Positions 38,013 through 47,658 are shown, counted from the stretch's first letter. The stretch is DNA of 64,000 nt from Dyadobacter sp. 676 (GCF_040448675.1 NZ_CP159289.1:5005001-5069000), one strand, 5' to 3'. Translations and numbers: made by a program. The notes: generated by a model from the letters alone, not told the origin.

Positions 38013-38038
38013 AATAAAAGACATTTTTGTCTTTTATT
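38013..38038. promoter_or_regulatory. Rrf2-type operator site 1, before hmp
   Basis: A perfect inverted repeat: arm AATAAAAGACA (38013-38023), 4-base centre TTTT, arm TGTCTTTTATT (38028-38038). It lies just upstream of the hmp start and is 24/26 identical to the site at 38550-38575. Confidence 0.85.
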
Positions 38039-38052
38039 TGGGTAAAAAAATA

Positions 38053-38490
38053 TTATTTATTGAGGGTAAGCTGCCCGTGAATCAGCCCTTCATTGAACTT
38101 GCCGATGGAGGTGTTGCGCAGCATAACCACGATCTGGACGCGGATTTTTTTGAAATCGTCGTGCAGCGGACACGGATTGGCCTCCGAGCAATAGCTCAGG
38201 CCCATGCCGCAGCCCGTGAAAATGCTGTCGCCTTCGATGGCTTGTACGATGTCGGCCAGGGGGCGTTGCAAACCGCCGGAGTCGAGGTAAAACCCACCAT
38301 GCGGGCCTTTGGAAGACAATATGAGCCCATCCTTGCTCAGCTTTTGAAGGATTTTTGCCAGGAACGGCTCAGGCGAGTTAATATGCACGGCGATCTCCCG
38401 GATGCCGACCTTTCGGCCTTCCTCGGAGCTTTGAGCGATGTAAAACACCGCCCGCATCGCATATTCACATGTTTTTGAAAATATTCCCAT
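38053..38490 (-). CDS. Rrf2 family iron-sulfur regulator (NsrR-like)
   Basis: A 145-residue Rrf2 winged-helix protein. Helix-turn-helix region: IREIAVHINSPEPFLAKILQKLSKDGLILSSKGPHGGFYL. Three cysteines, GCGMGLSYCSEANPCPL (C-x6-C-x5-C), sit where IscR/NsrR bind their [Fe-S] cluster, so it is likely to sense NO or oxidative damage. It is transcribed together with or just before hmp. Two near-identical palindromes flank the pair, one before hmp and one before this gene, supporting autoregulation. Symbol left blank because IscR- and NsrR-like proteins are not separable by eye, although the hmp context favours an NsrR role. Confidence 0.92.
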   Translation of the reverse strand: MGIFSKTCEYAMRAVFYIAQSSEEGRKVGIREIAVHINSPEPFLAKILQKLSKDGLILSSKGPHGGFYLDSGGLQRPLADIVQAIEGDSIFTGCGMGLSYCSEANPCPLHDDFKKIRVQIVVMLRNTSIGKFNEGLIHGQLTLNK

Positions 38491-38547
38491 TGTCTGAGCT
38501 TCCGGCGCTTTTGCCGCTTACCGATCACAAAGATAAACACTGTTTCG

Positions 38548-38577
38548 ACAATAAAAGAGTTTTTTGTCTTTTATTGT
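38548..38577. promoter_or_regulatory. Rrf2-type operator site 2, between the regulator and the AhpD-like gene
   Basis: ACAATAAAAGA (38548-38558) and TCTTTTATTGT (38567-38577) form perfect 11-bp arms around 8 central bases. The 26-base core (38550-38575) is 24/26 identical to the hmp-proximal site. It is 57 bases from the regulator start and 154 from the divergent AhpD-like gene. Confidence 0.82.
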
Positions 38578-38731
38578 TTTGCTATTACAAAATATGACCG
38601 GAGGATGTTAGGGCGCTGTTTTAGAGGCATGGGAAAAAATGTTGAAAATATTTTTGAAAAAAATTTTCAGTTTCTGTCCAGATCTGAAAAACCGGTTGTC
38701 ATTAGGTTTTTTAACTCAAAAATTCTCAAAA

Positions 38732-39184
38732 ATGGAAACCAGACTTAATTTCTTCGAAAAAGGACAAAATGCCGTGAAACCACTTTTCGCCCTGGGCGGC
38801 CATATTAAAAAATCGACGCTTGGCCGCCAACTGGTGGAGCTGATCGACTTCCGTATATCGCAGATCAACGGATGCGCGTACTGCCTCGATATGCATTCCA
38901 AGGAGCTGCGAGCTATGGGAGAAACCGAGCAACGCCTCTATGGCCTGAGCGCGTGGCGCGAGGCACCGTACTACACCGATCGCGAGCGTGCCGCATTGGC
39001 CTGGGCAGAAGCCGTTAACGCTTTGCACGTGACCGACGAGGTGTATAGGGAAGTAGCAGCTCAGTTTTCCGAAGAGGAAATCGTGGACCTGACAATGGCG
39101 GTTACGGCGATCAGAAGCTGGAACAGCATCAACATCTCATTCCCGGCCGGAATCGGAACCTATCGTGTGGGCCAGTTCGGTTGA
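38732..39184 (+). CDS. AhpD/CMD-family protein (peroxidase-like)
   Basis: A 150-residue carboxymuconolactone-decarboxylase-family protein. Start at METRLNFF (38732); a longer in-frame reading begins at 38639 but adds a basic stretch with no family character. The core motif RISQINGCAYCLDMHSKELRAMGE contains the redox CxxC with the following His, as in AhpD-like alkylhydroperoxidases and MymA-type homologues. C-terminal AVTAIRSWNSINISF fits the family. It is divergent from the Rrf2 regulator across a shared operator-like palindrome, so it may belong to the same stress response. Confidence 0.9.
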   Translation: METRLNFFEKGQNAVKPLFALGGHIKKSTLGRQLVELIDFRISQINGCAYCLDMHSKELRAMGETEQRLYGLSAWREAPYYTDRERAALAWAEAVNALHVTDEVYREVAAQFSEEEIVDLTMAVTAIRSWNSINISFPAGIGTYRVGQFG

Positions 39185-39249
39185 TTTTGATTAAAACTGC
39201 TTAGCTTTCGCACTTAAACAGATTAGGACACTTAAAACGGTACCGCATT

Positions 39250-39585
39250 ATGGACGAGTTCTTATTGGTATTCCGGCGCGATTTCCAGAACAGGGAAAAT
39301 CTGCCGTCCCCAGAGCAATTGCAGGAGCATTTTCAGAAATGGCATGCCTGGTATGATAAGTTGGCCGCCGAGGACCGGATCGTGCTCCGGAGGCGATGGG
39401 ATGGGGAAGGCCTGGTAGTGAATGCTCAGAGTACCGTGTTGAATGGCCCTTATGCCGAGATCAAGGAGTCGATCGGCGGGGCGGTGGTTATCCGGGCGGC
39501 CGGTTACGACGAGGCCGTCGAGTTGGCCAAAGCTGCGCCCATTCTGGAAATCGGCGGGAACGTAGAAATCCGCAAAGCGCTCTGA
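39250..39585 (+). CDS. YCII-related (DGPF) protein
   Basis: A 111-residue YCII domain protein: MDEFLLVFRRD at the start, LQEHFQKWHAWYDKLAAEDR, then NGPYAEIKESIGGAVVIRAAGYDEAVELAKAAP and IEIRKAL-like end (NVEIRKAL). The PYAEIKE block replaces the usual DGPF motif but keeps its position. YCII/DGPF proteins are the standard genomic partners of ECF42 sigma factors, and such a sigma gene starts 65 bases downstream. The biochemical function of the partner is not known. Confidence 0.9.
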   Translation: MDEFLLVFRRDFQNRENLPSPEQLQEHFQKWHAWYDKLAAEDRIVLRRRWDGEGLVVNAQSTVLNGPYAEIKESIGGAVVIRAAGYDEAVELAKAAPILEIGGNVEIRKAL

Positions 39586-39617
39586 TTTGCAGTTTGCTGA
39601 TCCTTTTTTGATACTTT

Positions 39618-39646
39618 TAAGGTCCGGCCGCACCAGCCGGACCTTA
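39618..39646 (+). promoter_or_regulatory. Hairpin immediately before the ECF42 start codon
   Basis: TAAGGTCCGG (39618-39627) and CCGGACCTTA (39637-39646) form a perfect 10-bp stem with a 9-base loop, ending 4 bases before the ATG. There is no T-tract, so it is more likely to affect translation or to be a protein site than to terminate transcription. Confidence 0.5.
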
Positions 39647-39650
39647 TATC

Positions 39651-40893
39651 ATGGAGGAAAAAGAACTGCTCCCGCACCTTTTCAGGACCGAATACCGCAA
39701 GCTGGTAGCGGTGCTTTGCTATCTTTTCGGAATCGAACATGTTGAAATCGCGGAGGACATCGCCAGCGATACATTCCTGGCGGCTGCCGAAACGTGGGGC
39801 ATCAAAGGCGTGCCCGAAAATCCGGTGGCATGGATTTACACGGTTGCCAAAAACCGGACGAAAAACCATTTGAAACGGAACTCGGTATTCGAGCAGAAAG
39901 TGGCGCCGGAAGTGCGCTATTCGTCGGAGAAAGAGCAGGAAATCGATATCGACATGTCGCCCAGGAATATCAACGACAGCCAGCTTGCGATGATCTTCGC
40001 CGTGTGCAATCCGCTGGTCCCGTCGGACTCACAGGTAGCGCTGGCGCTGAATTTGCTGTGCGGCTTCGGGGTCCAGGAAATCGCGGATGCCTTTTTGCTG
40101 AATAAGGAGGTCGTGTACAAACGCATCCAGCGCGCGAAGGAGAAGTTGAAGGAGGGAAAGATCCATATCGCACAGCCGACCGTGGCCGAGATCGGCGAGC
40201 GGCTCGACACCGTTCTGACCACCATTTATTTACTCTATTCCGAAGGCTATTACTCTGTTTCGCAAAATACCACCCTGCGCAAGGAGCTGTGTGCAGAGGC
40301 GATGCGACTCAATTTTCTGCTGGTCGAAAACGAGCTGACCGACCGCCCCGAGGTGAGCGCATTGCTTTCGCTGATGTGCTTTCATTCATCGCGGTTCGAG
40401 GCGCGTATGAACCAAAACGGCGAAATGGTGCTTTATGAGGATCAGGATGAATCGCTGTGGAACCGGGAGCTCGTCGAGCGGGGGGGCCTATTACCTGGGC
40501 CGCGCATCCACCGGCGAAAAACTGAGCCGCTATCATCTCGAAGCCGGAATCGCCTATTGGCATACCCATAAGGAAGATTCGCACGAAAAGTGGGCGCATA
40601 TTCTGGGCTTGTACGACCATTTGCTGGCCATCGAATATTCGCCGATTGCCGCATTGAACCGCATTTACGCCCTCGCGAAAGTGAGAGGGAAAAAGGAGGC
40701 CATCGAGGAAGCTCAGCATTTGAACCTGACCCAGAACCATTTTTACTATTCGTTGCTCGGTAATCTCTACACCGGGATCGACGGCGCGCAGGCCATCGCG
40801 CATTACGAAAAGGCCATTAAACTCGCGCATTCGGAGTCGGATAAGGCAGTCCTGTTCAGGAATATCCGCCGGTTGCAGGATAATGCGGTTTGA
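39651..40893 (+). CDS. ECF42-type sigma factor with C-terminal extension (frame change at G7)
   Basis: About 413 residues when corrected, which is the usual ECF42 length. Sigma region 2 is LFRTEYRKLVAVLCYLFGIEHVEIAEDIASDTFLAA; region 4 is LALNLLCGFGVQEIADAFLLNKEVVYKRIQRAKEKL. The long helical C-terminal extension (RLDTVLTTIYLLYSEGYYSV, LCAEAMRLNFLLVE, LLSLMCFHSSRFEAR) is the SnoaL-less, TPR-like DUF6596 region of ECF42. At seven G's (40480-40486) the frame breaks; one G fewer joins ELVERGAYYLGRASTGEKLSRYHLEAGIAYWH to the end IRRLQDNAV. It lies directly after the YCII gene, the classic pairing. No anti-sigma gene is evident. Confidence 0.9.
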
Positions 40894-40987
40894 CTTATGC
40901 GTATTTGATTTGGGAAAAGACATTTTGCCCTGGAACGGGCAGGCTGTATGAATAGTTTTTATATTAGCCCAATCTAACCTGGCCAAT

Positions 40988-42052
40988 ATGTCAAAGCTTT
41001 TTTCTCCCATTGCTATTAAAAGTGTCCGGTTCAAAAACCGGATCGTTGTTTCGCCCATGTGCCAGTACTCGTCGGCCGACGGTTTCGCTACCGACTGGCA
41101 CCTGGTCCATCTGGGCAGTCGCGCCGTGGGTGGGGCGGGTCTCATCATTACCGAAGCCACTGCCGTATCGCCCGAAGGCCGCATTTCGCCGGAAGACCTG
41201 GGCATCTGGAAGGACGAGCACCTCGAAAAGCTCTCGCAGATCACCGCATTCATCAGTGCACAGGGCTGTGTGCCGGGCGTGCAGCTCGCCCACGCGGGAA
41301 GGAAAGCAAGTACCGCAGTACCCTGGAAAGGCCGCGCCGAAGTGCCTGAAAGCGAAGGAGGTTGGCAGACGGTAGCGCCCTCGGCTATTCCGTTTTCGGA
41401 TACTTACCCCAAGCCGGTCGCGTTGGATGAAGCCGGTATCGAAAAGGTGGTTTCCGACTTCACGGCAGCTGCGAAACGCGCATTGCGGGCAGGTTTCAAA
41501 GTAATCGAAATCCATGCCGCGCACGGCTACCTTGTTCACCAGTTCCTTTCGCCGCTGAGCAACCATCGTACCGACGAGTATGGCGGCAGTTTCGAAAACC
41601 GCATCCGCCTTCTGCTCCGCATTATCGATGGTATCCGCACCGTATGGCCGGCCGACCTGCCGCTATTCACCCGCATTTCTGCCACCGACTGGGCTGAAGG
41701 CGGCTGGAATCCCGACGAATCCGTGCAGCTTGCCCATATTCTCAAAGATAAGGGCATTGACCTGATCGACGTGTCGTCCGGCGGCCTTGCCTCGCACCAG
41801 CAGATCAGCGTTGGTCCGGCTTACCAATTGCCATTTGCATCGCGCATCAAACGGGAAACCGGCATTCTGACGGGCACCGTGGGCATGATCACCAGTTCGA
41901 CGCAGGCTGAAACCATTCTCGTGAACGGCGACGCCGATATGATTATCATGGCCAGGGAGATTTTGCGGAACCCGTACTTTCCGCTGGAAGCAGCGCGGGA
42001 TTTGAAGGAAAGCATTACCTGGCCGGTGCAGTATGAGCGGGCGAAATGGTGA
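40988..42052 (+). CDS. NADPH dehydrogenase, YqjM/NamA-type Old Yellow Enzyme
   Basis: A 354-residue FMN-dependent ene-reductase. Class III (YqjM) residues are visible: Cys25 and Tyr27 in SPMCQYSS, the catalytic-substrate His pair in HAAHGYL, and the QLAHAGRKAS and NHRTDEYGGSFENR blocks of the FMN site. The TIM-barrel end ADMIIMAREILRNPYFPLEAARDL completes it. It reduces activated alkenes with NADPH in the cytoplasm. It follows the sigma gene by about 95 bases on the same strand and precedes rpiA by about 50 bases, with no clear functional link. Confidence 0.95.
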   Translation: MSKLFSPIAIKSVRFKNRIVVSPMCQYSSADGFATDWHLVHLGSRAVGGAGLIITEATAVSPEGRISPEDLGIWKDEHLEKLSQITAFISAQGCVPGVQLAHAGRKASTAVPWKGRAEVPESEGGWQTVAPSAIPFSDTYPKPVALDEAGIEKVVSDFTAAAKRALRAGFKVIEIHAAHGYLVHQFLSPLSNHRTDEYGGSFENRIRLLLRIIDGIRTVWPADLPLFTRISATDWAEGGWNPDESVQLAHILKDKGIDLIDVSSGGLASHQQISVGPAYQLPFASRIKRETGILTGTVGMITSSTQAETILVNGDADMIIMAREILRNPYFPLEAARDLKESITWPVQYERAKW

Positions 42053-42101
42053 AAGGAGAATCTGCTATGGCAAACATGTTAGATAAGTCAGCATATACTT
42101 C

Positions 42102-42783
42102 ATGAAAGACCTTAAAAAAGAAAAAACACTGGCTGCCAAAGAAGCGGTCAAATACCTTTCCAATGGCCAGATCGTAGGACTGGGTTCGGGGGAGTTCGGC
42201 TTATATTGCCATTGCCGAAATAGGCGAGCTGGTGAAGAATGGATTGAATATCAAAGGTGTACCGACTTCCGAAAAGACCCGCGAACTAGCGGAGTCGCTG
42301 AATATCCCTTTGCTGAAAATCGAAGATGTGGATTCAATAGACGTTACCATCGACGGAGCGGATGAGTTTACGACCGATTTGCAGCTGATTAAAGGCGGAG
42401 GCAGTTTTTTGCTGAAAGAGAAAGTGGTAGCATCGCTCTCGAAGCAGGAAATCATCATTACCGATTCTTCCAAAAAAGTGGAGCTCCTGGGCAAGTTTAC
42501 TGTGCCTATCGAAGTAATCCCTTATGCGCAGAACTACGTTTTGGGCCAGCTTAAAAAGCTGAATGGCAACGGCAAAATCCGGTTGGTTGACGGAAAGCCG
42601 CTGATCACCGAGCAAGGCAATGTGCTGATCGATGGAGATTTTGGATTAATAAAAGACCCGGCAATGCTGGCCGACCAGTTGATCCGGATTGTCGGTGTGG
42701 TGGAGCACGGGCTGTTTATCGATATCGCGACGAGGGTGGTCATGGGCGCGGATGATCACACGGAAACATTTACAAGACCCTGA
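42102..42783 (+). CDS. rpiA: Ribose-5-phosphate isomerase A (frame change at G5)
   Basis: Interconverts ribose 5-phosphate and ribulose 5-phosphate in the pentose phosphate pathway. Read in two frames, the protein is typical: KKEKTLAAKEAVKYLSNGQIVGLGSG, then GLNIKGVPTSEKTRELAESLNIPLL, the catalytic block VTIDGADEF, KGGGSFLLKEKVVASLS, and GLFIDIATRVVMG. The frame changes at five G's (42188-42192); with one G fewer the phosphate loop reads GLGSGSSAYIAIAEIGELVKNG, the expected sequence, giving 226 residues. As the assembled sequence stands, the gene would be broken in a normally important metabolic enzyme, which argues for sequence error. A terminator follows. Confidence 0.93.
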
Positions 42784-42804
42784 ACCGGAGTTGATATAAA
42801 ATAC

Positions 42805-42836
42805 AAAAGCCGTCGGATCGGGTCTGACGGCTTTTT
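42805..42836 (+). terminator. Rho-independent terminator after rpiA
   Basis: AAAAGCCGTC (42805-42814) pairs with GACGGCTTTT (42826-42835), then T's. The A-rich left flank lets it act also for the minus-strand efflux operon that ends at 42898. Confidence 0.88.
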
Positions 42837-42897
42837 GTCCTTACTTACACTTAACAAAGACGTTTATCCATAGTGTGTACCAGTCTGATTGTATCTT

Positions 42898-44319
42898 CTA
42901 TTTCCAGCCACCTCCGAGGCTGCGGTAGAGGTCTACACGTGCTACGAGCGACTGGCTGCGGATGAATGCGAGGTTCAGCTCGGCCTGCAATGCATTGCCC
43001 TGGGCGGTAATCACTTCCAGGTAATTGGCCATATCGCTCTGATATAACAGCTGCGCATTGGAAATGGCTTGTTGCAGGATGTTGACTTGGTTGTTCGCGA
43101 TGGCTTCCTGTTCTTTCAGTTTCTGTGTTTGAACCAGGGAGTTCGAAACTTCGCCTACCGCATTCAATACCGATTGCCGGAATGCAAGCACCGACTGTTC
43201 GCGCTCTATTTTGGCTACTTCCAGGTTGGTTTTCAGTTGGCGCCTTGCAAAAATCGGCCGTGCGATGGTGCCGGCGGCAATGCCGAACAGCGAACCCGGA
43301 ATATTAAACCAGTTGCTCGATTTGAACGATTCGATACCGCCGCTGGCAGAGATGATCAGCGACGGATACATGCTTGCCTGCGCTACGCCCAGTTGCGCAT
43401 TCGCAATGAGTACCGACATTTCCGCCGCGCGGACGTCGGGACGGCGGCTCACCAGTGCCGCCGGAATACCGGTAGCAAGGCTGTCGTTCGCTTTGAAATC
43501 CGCCAGTTTTACCTTGCGTTCGATCGCATTGGGCATTTGGCCGGTCAGTATCTGCAATGCGTTTTCCTGGATGGCAATGTCCTGTTCGAGCTGAGGGATG
43601 AGCAAAGAAATGGCCTCGCGCTGCGCCTCGGCCTGCTGCACCGACAGCGACGTTACTTCGCCGGCATCTTTGAGCAGGTTGGTCAGCTTCAGAGTGTTAT
43701 TGCTCAGTTCGAGGTTGTGTCTGGCTACTTCGAGCTGTTTGTCGAGCATCAGTAAATTGAAAAAACCTCTTGCAATATCGGCCACCAGGCGAGTTTGTAC
43801 GGCTTTGGTGGCTTCATAAGTTTGCAGGTACTGCCCCATCGTAGCCTGTTGCTGGCGGCGGATCTTGCCCCATATATCGGCTTCCCACGAGAGGTCCACT
43901 GCCGCAATGTAATTCTCGATATGTTTCGCACCGAGGAAGCTGCTCGCGCTGATCCCGTTCAAGCTGTTGCTCGACGGGCGGTTGTATGTCCCGGCAACGC
44001 GGAGGTCGAGGCGCGGGAGTTGCAACATTTTGGCCTGTTTTACCTGCTGCTGTGCGATATCGATGCGTTTCAGCGCGATTTGTAGGTCATAATTGTAGGC
44101 AATGCCCCTTTCGATCAGCTTTTGCAGCGTGGTATCGGGAAAAAACTCCTTCCAGGTCATATCCGCGATAGTGGCGGTGTCGCCGTAAGGTACGGTGCGG
44201 TATTGGCCGGGCAGTGCCAGTTCCGGACGCTGGTAATCTTTGCTCACCTTGCAAGAGGCGAGCAACGTTACCAGCAGGATCAGAACGGGTATTTGCGTTA
44301 ATCTAAATGTATTTTTCAT
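42898..44319 (-). CDS. Outer-membrane efflux lipoprotein (OprM/NodT family)
   Basis: A 473-residue outer-membrane factor, read from MKNTFRLTQ (44319) with lipobox LLASC. Two OEP repeats are visible, each with long helical segments: LDLRVAGTYNRPSSN...AAVDLSWEADIWGKIRRQQQA, and LVSRRPDVRAAEMSVLIANAQLGVAQASMYPSL; it ends VARVDLYRSLGGGWK, a standard NodT/OprM ending. It forms the exit duct of a tripartite RND pump. It is the last gene of the tetR-AcrA-AcrB-OprM order on the minus strand, 50 bases after AcrB. Confidence 0.95.
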   Translation of the reverse strand: MKNTFRLTQIPVLILLVTLLASCKVSKDYQRPELALPGQYRTVPYGDTATIADMTWKEFFPDTTLQKLIERGIAYNYDLQIALKRIDIAQQQVKQAKMLQLPRLDLRVAGTYNRPSSNSLNGISASSFLGAKHIENYIAAVDLSWEADIWGKIRRQQQATMGQYLQTYEATKAVQTRLVADIARGFFNLLMLDKQLEVARHNLELSNNTLKLTNLLKDAGEVTSLSVQQAEAQREAISLLIPQLEQDIAIQENALQILTGQMPNAIERKVKLADFKANDSLATGIPAALVSRRPDVRAAEMSVLIANAQLGVAQASMYPSLIISASGGIESFKSSNWFNIPGSLFGIAAGTIARPIFARRQLKTNLEVAKIEREQSVLAFRQSVLNAVGEVSNSLVQTQKLKEQEAIANNQVNILQQAISNAQLLYQSDMANYLEVITAQGNALQAELNLAFIRSQSLVARVDLYRSLGGGWK

Positions 44320-44369
44320 GATGTTAATCTTAAATAAACCAGTCATCGTTTGTATCGTTGCGGGTGCTG

Positions 44370-47300
44370 CTAATGCACCTCCGCCTCGGCCAGTTCCGGT
44401 TGAACCGGCTTTTTGACGACTTTTTCCTGCAAATACTGGAAGATCACGTACAGGACCGGGATCGCGAACACCCCGAAGATCACGCCCGTAAGCATTCCTC
44501 CCACCGCACCGGTACCGATCGATCGGTTACCCAGGGCTGAACCACCTGTGGCGCGCATCAGTGGCAACAGGCCGACGATGAATGCGAACGAGGTCATCAG
44601 GATCGGGCGCAGGCGCAGGCGCGACGCTTCCAGCGCCGATTCGACGATGCTCATACCCGCACGGCGGCGCTGCACGGCGTATTCGATGATCAGGATCGCG
44701 TTTTTCGCGAGCAGACCGATAAGCATGATCAGACCGACCTGTACATAGATATTGTTCTCGATGCCCATCCAGTTGATGAACAGCATTACCCCGAATACCC
44801 CGAGCGGAATTGTAAGGATTACCGCCAGCGGCAGGATGTAGCTTTCGTATTGCGCTGCCAGCAGGAAGTAAACGAATACAAGGCTGAGTACGAAGATCAG
44901 GATGATCTGCGAGCCGGAGTTGATCTCCTCACGTGTCATACCGGTCCATTCGGTTTTATAGTTGTTCGGCAAAACCTTCTCGGCGGTTTCCTGTACGGCG
45001 CGGATGGCGTCACCGGTACTATAACCGGGTTTTGGCGTACCGTTGATCATTACCGCATTGTACAGGTTGTTCCGGGTTACGGTTTCAGGCCCGAACACGC
45101 GTTTCAGCGTTACCAGCTGGTTGGCAGGTACCATTTCGCCTTCGGTGTTTTTGACGTAAATTCCGTCCAGCGACTGCGGATTCTGGCGGTAAGTCGGGTC
45201 GGCCTGAGCCATTACGCGGTAATATTTTCCAAACCGGTTGAAATCCGACACGAAGCTCGAACCGTAGTAGATTTGCAGCGTTTGCAGCAACTCGTTCACC
45301 GGCACATTCAACTGCTTCGCTTTGGCGTTGTCGATTTCCAGCATGAACTGCGGGTTGCCCGTCGCGAACGTGGTAAATGCGTAGGCGATCTCCGGGCGTT
45401 GCATTAATGCGCCGATGAAGGCATTGGTGGTTGAGTTGAGTTTTTCCAGCGAGCCGTTTCCGCGGTCTTGCAGCATGAACTCGAAGCCGCTGACGTTACC
45501 GAAGCCATCCACGGTCGGGAAGGTAAAGAAGAACGCATTCGCGTCGTTCACCGAACGCACCTGCTGCGACATCATCCCCACAATCTGGTTGAAATCCTGC
45601 ACCTCGCCACGTTGCTCTTTCGGTTTCATTCGGATAAATCCGACACCGTAAGGCGATGCGTTGGAGTTCGAAATGATGTTCATACCCTCCACAATGTAAC
45701 GCTGGTCGGCGATAGGCGACTTTTTAACGATGCTGTCTACCTGTGCCATGGCTCTTGCGGTCCGGTCGAGCGAGCTGCCGGGAGGCGTGTTGAGCGCGTA
45801 CAGCAGGAAACCCTGGTCTTCGGTCGGAATAAAGCCGGTAGGCGTGGTTTTGGTCAGCCACAGTGTTGTACCTGAAATTACCACCAGACCGATGATGGTT
45901 ACCCATTTACGACGGATCAGGAATTGCAGGCTTTTCACGTAACGGCCGGTCATCGACTCGAACCCTGCGTTGAATGCGGCGAAGAACCGGGCACCGAAAC
46001 CTTTACGCTGGCCGTGGCCTTCTTCCGCATGCGGGTTTTTCAGGAACAATGCGCAAAGCGCCGGGCTGAGGGTCAACGCGTTCAATGCGGAAATCAAAAT
46101 GGCTATGGCTAATGTAAATGCAAACTGCCGATAGAATACCCCGGCGGGGCCTTGCATGAAGCCGACGGGTACGAATACCGCCGCCATCACGAGGGTAATC
46201 GAGATAATCGCGCCCGAAATCTCGTTCATGGATTCGATAGTAGCGATTTTGGCCGGCTGGTGCGTTCGTTCCATCTTCGAATGCACCGCCTCGACGACCA
46301 CGATGGCGTCGTCCACCACGATCCCAATCGCCAGTACCAACGCAAAGAGCGTGAGGAAGTTGATCGTGAACCCGAATAGCTGCATGAAAAAGAATGTTCC
46401 GATAATGGCAACCGGCACGGCAATGGCCGGGATCAGCGTCGAGCGGAAATCCTGCAAGAATATGAATACAACGATGAAAACGAGGATGAATGCCTCAAAA
46501 AGCGTCGAACGCACCTGGTTGATCGACTCGTCGAGGAAGTCCTTCGAGTTATACATGATGGTCGTTTTCAGGCCTTTGGGCAATGTTTTGGAAAACTCGT
46601 CGATCAGCTTTTCGGCCTGGATCAGGATGTCGTTCGCATTGGTGCCGGCGGTCTGGAATACAGCTACACCGGACGACGGATTACCATTCAGCTTACCATT
46701 GGAAGAGTAAGTATAGGACCCGAACTCGACGCGCGCGACGTCTTTAAGCCGGATTACCGAGCCATCGCTGTTCGCTTTGATGATAATGTCCTCGTACTCT
46801 TTATTTTGCGTTAGTTTTCCTTTGTATTTCAAAACATACTCAAAAACCTCCTTGCTGGCCTCGCCCAAACGCCCCGGCGCTGCTTCAAGGCTTTGCTCGC
46901 GAATGGCGCCCGTCACTTCCTGAGGCGAAAGCCCGTAAGCTGCCAGACGGTCGGGTTTGAGCCAGATACGCATCGAATAGTCGCGCGTGCCGAAAGGCTG
47001 CGCCTGACCAACCCCCGGTATACGCTGCAGCTGAGGCACCAGGTTGATTTTAATGTAGTTCAAAAGGAACGTTTCGTCGTAGGTACTGTCCTCGCTCGAA
47101 AGCGCCACGAACATGATGATCGAGTTCTGTTGCTTTTGCGTGGAAATACCGGCTTGTACAACTTCCTGCGGAATCTGGCTTACAGCCTTGGAAACACGGT
47201 TCTGTACGTTTACCGCGGCGATATCCGGATCGGTACCCTGTTTGAAATACACATTCAGGGCCATGGTGCCGTCGTTATTGGACGACGACGTCATGTAAGT

Positions 47301-47525
47301 CATGTTTTCGACCCCGTTCACAGCTTCTTCGATAGGCGTTGCCACTGCGCGGGCAACCACTTCTGCGTTCGCTCCCGGATATACGGCGGTCACCTGAACA
47401 GTCGGCGGCGCGATGTCGGGAAATTTCGTAATCGGCAGTGTGGTGAGCGATATGATCCCGAGCAGCAATATCAGGATGGATATTACTGTCGAAAGGACTG
47501 GCCTTTCTATAAATTTCTGAAACAT
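44370..47525 (-). CDS. HAE1-family RND multidrug efflux transporter (AcrB-like)
   Basis: A 1,051-residue inner-membrane proton-driven pump. It starts MFQKFIERPVLSTVISILILLLGIISL and shows the HAE1 architecture: twelve membrane helices in two halves, two large periplasmic loops, FALVLAIGIVVDDAIVVVEAVHSKME with the essential Asp-Asp pair of helix 4, and the second-half GLLAKNAILIIEYAVQRRRAG. NRTPxxFIPxEDQGFLL-like GFIPTEDQGFLLYALNTPPG is present. Complete and in frame. Between the AcrA and OprM genes, co-transcribed. Substrate range (antibiotics, bile-like compounds, dyes) cannot be read from sequence. Confidence 0.97.
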   Translation of the reverse strand: MFQKFIERPVLSTVISILILLLGIISLTTLPITKFPDIAPPTVQVTAVYPGANAEVVARAVATPIEEAVNGVENMTYMTSSSNNDGTMALNVYFKQGTDPDIAAVNVQNRVSKAVSQIPQEVVQAGISTQKQQNSIIMFVALSSEDSTYDETFLLNYIKINLVPQLQRIPGVGQAQPFGTRDYSMRIWLKPDRLAAYGLSPQEVTGAIREQSLEAAPGRLGEASKEVFEYVLKYKGKLTQNKEYEDIIIKANSDGSVIRLKDVARVEFGSYTYSSNGKLNGNPSSGVAVFQTAGTNANDILIQAEKLIDEFSKTLPKGLKTTIMYNSKDFLDESINQVRSTLFEAFILVFIVVFIFLQDFRSTLIPAIAVPVAIIGTFFFMQLFGFTINFLTLFALVLAIGIVVDDAIVVVEAVHSKMERTHQPAKIATIESMNEISGAIISITLVMAAVFVPVGFMQGPAGVFYRQFAFTLAIAILISALNALTLSPALCALFLKNPHAEEGHGQRKGFGARFFAAFNAGFESMTGRYVKSLQFLIRRKWVTIIGLVVISGTTLWLTKTTPTGFIPTEDQGFLLYALNTPPGSSLDRTARAMAQVDSIVKKSPIADQRYIVEGMNIISNSNASPYGVGFIRMKPKEQRGEVQDFNQIVGMMSQQVRSVNDANAFFFTFPTVDGFGNVSGFEFMLQDRGNGSLEKLNSTTNAFIGALMQRPEIAYAFTTFATGNPQFMLEIDNAKAKQLNVPVNELLQTLQIYYGSSFVSDFNRFGKYYRVMAQADPTYRQNPQSLDGIYVKNTEGEMVPANQLVTLKRVFGPETVTRNNLYNAVMINGTPKPGYSTGDAIRAVQETAEKVLPNNYKTEWTGMTREEINSGSQIILIFVLSLVFVYFLLAAQYESYILPLAVILTIPLGVFGVMLFINWMGIENNIYVQVGLIMLIGLLAKNAILIIEYAVQRRRAGMSIVESALEASRLRLRPILMTSFAFIVGLLPLMRATGGSALGNRSIGTGAVGGMLTGVIFGVFAIPVLYVIFQYLQEKVVKKPVQPELAEAEVH

Positions 47526-47658
47526 ATTATTTGGATTTGTCCCCGGTCGCGGGGCTCATGATCGAGTGTTTTGGCAAAGCGGGAGCGGTCCATCGCACTG
47601 TAAAAATGCGATGGGGCTCTGCTAATTGGTGTGGAACGGTTGTAAACCTTTTACACGC

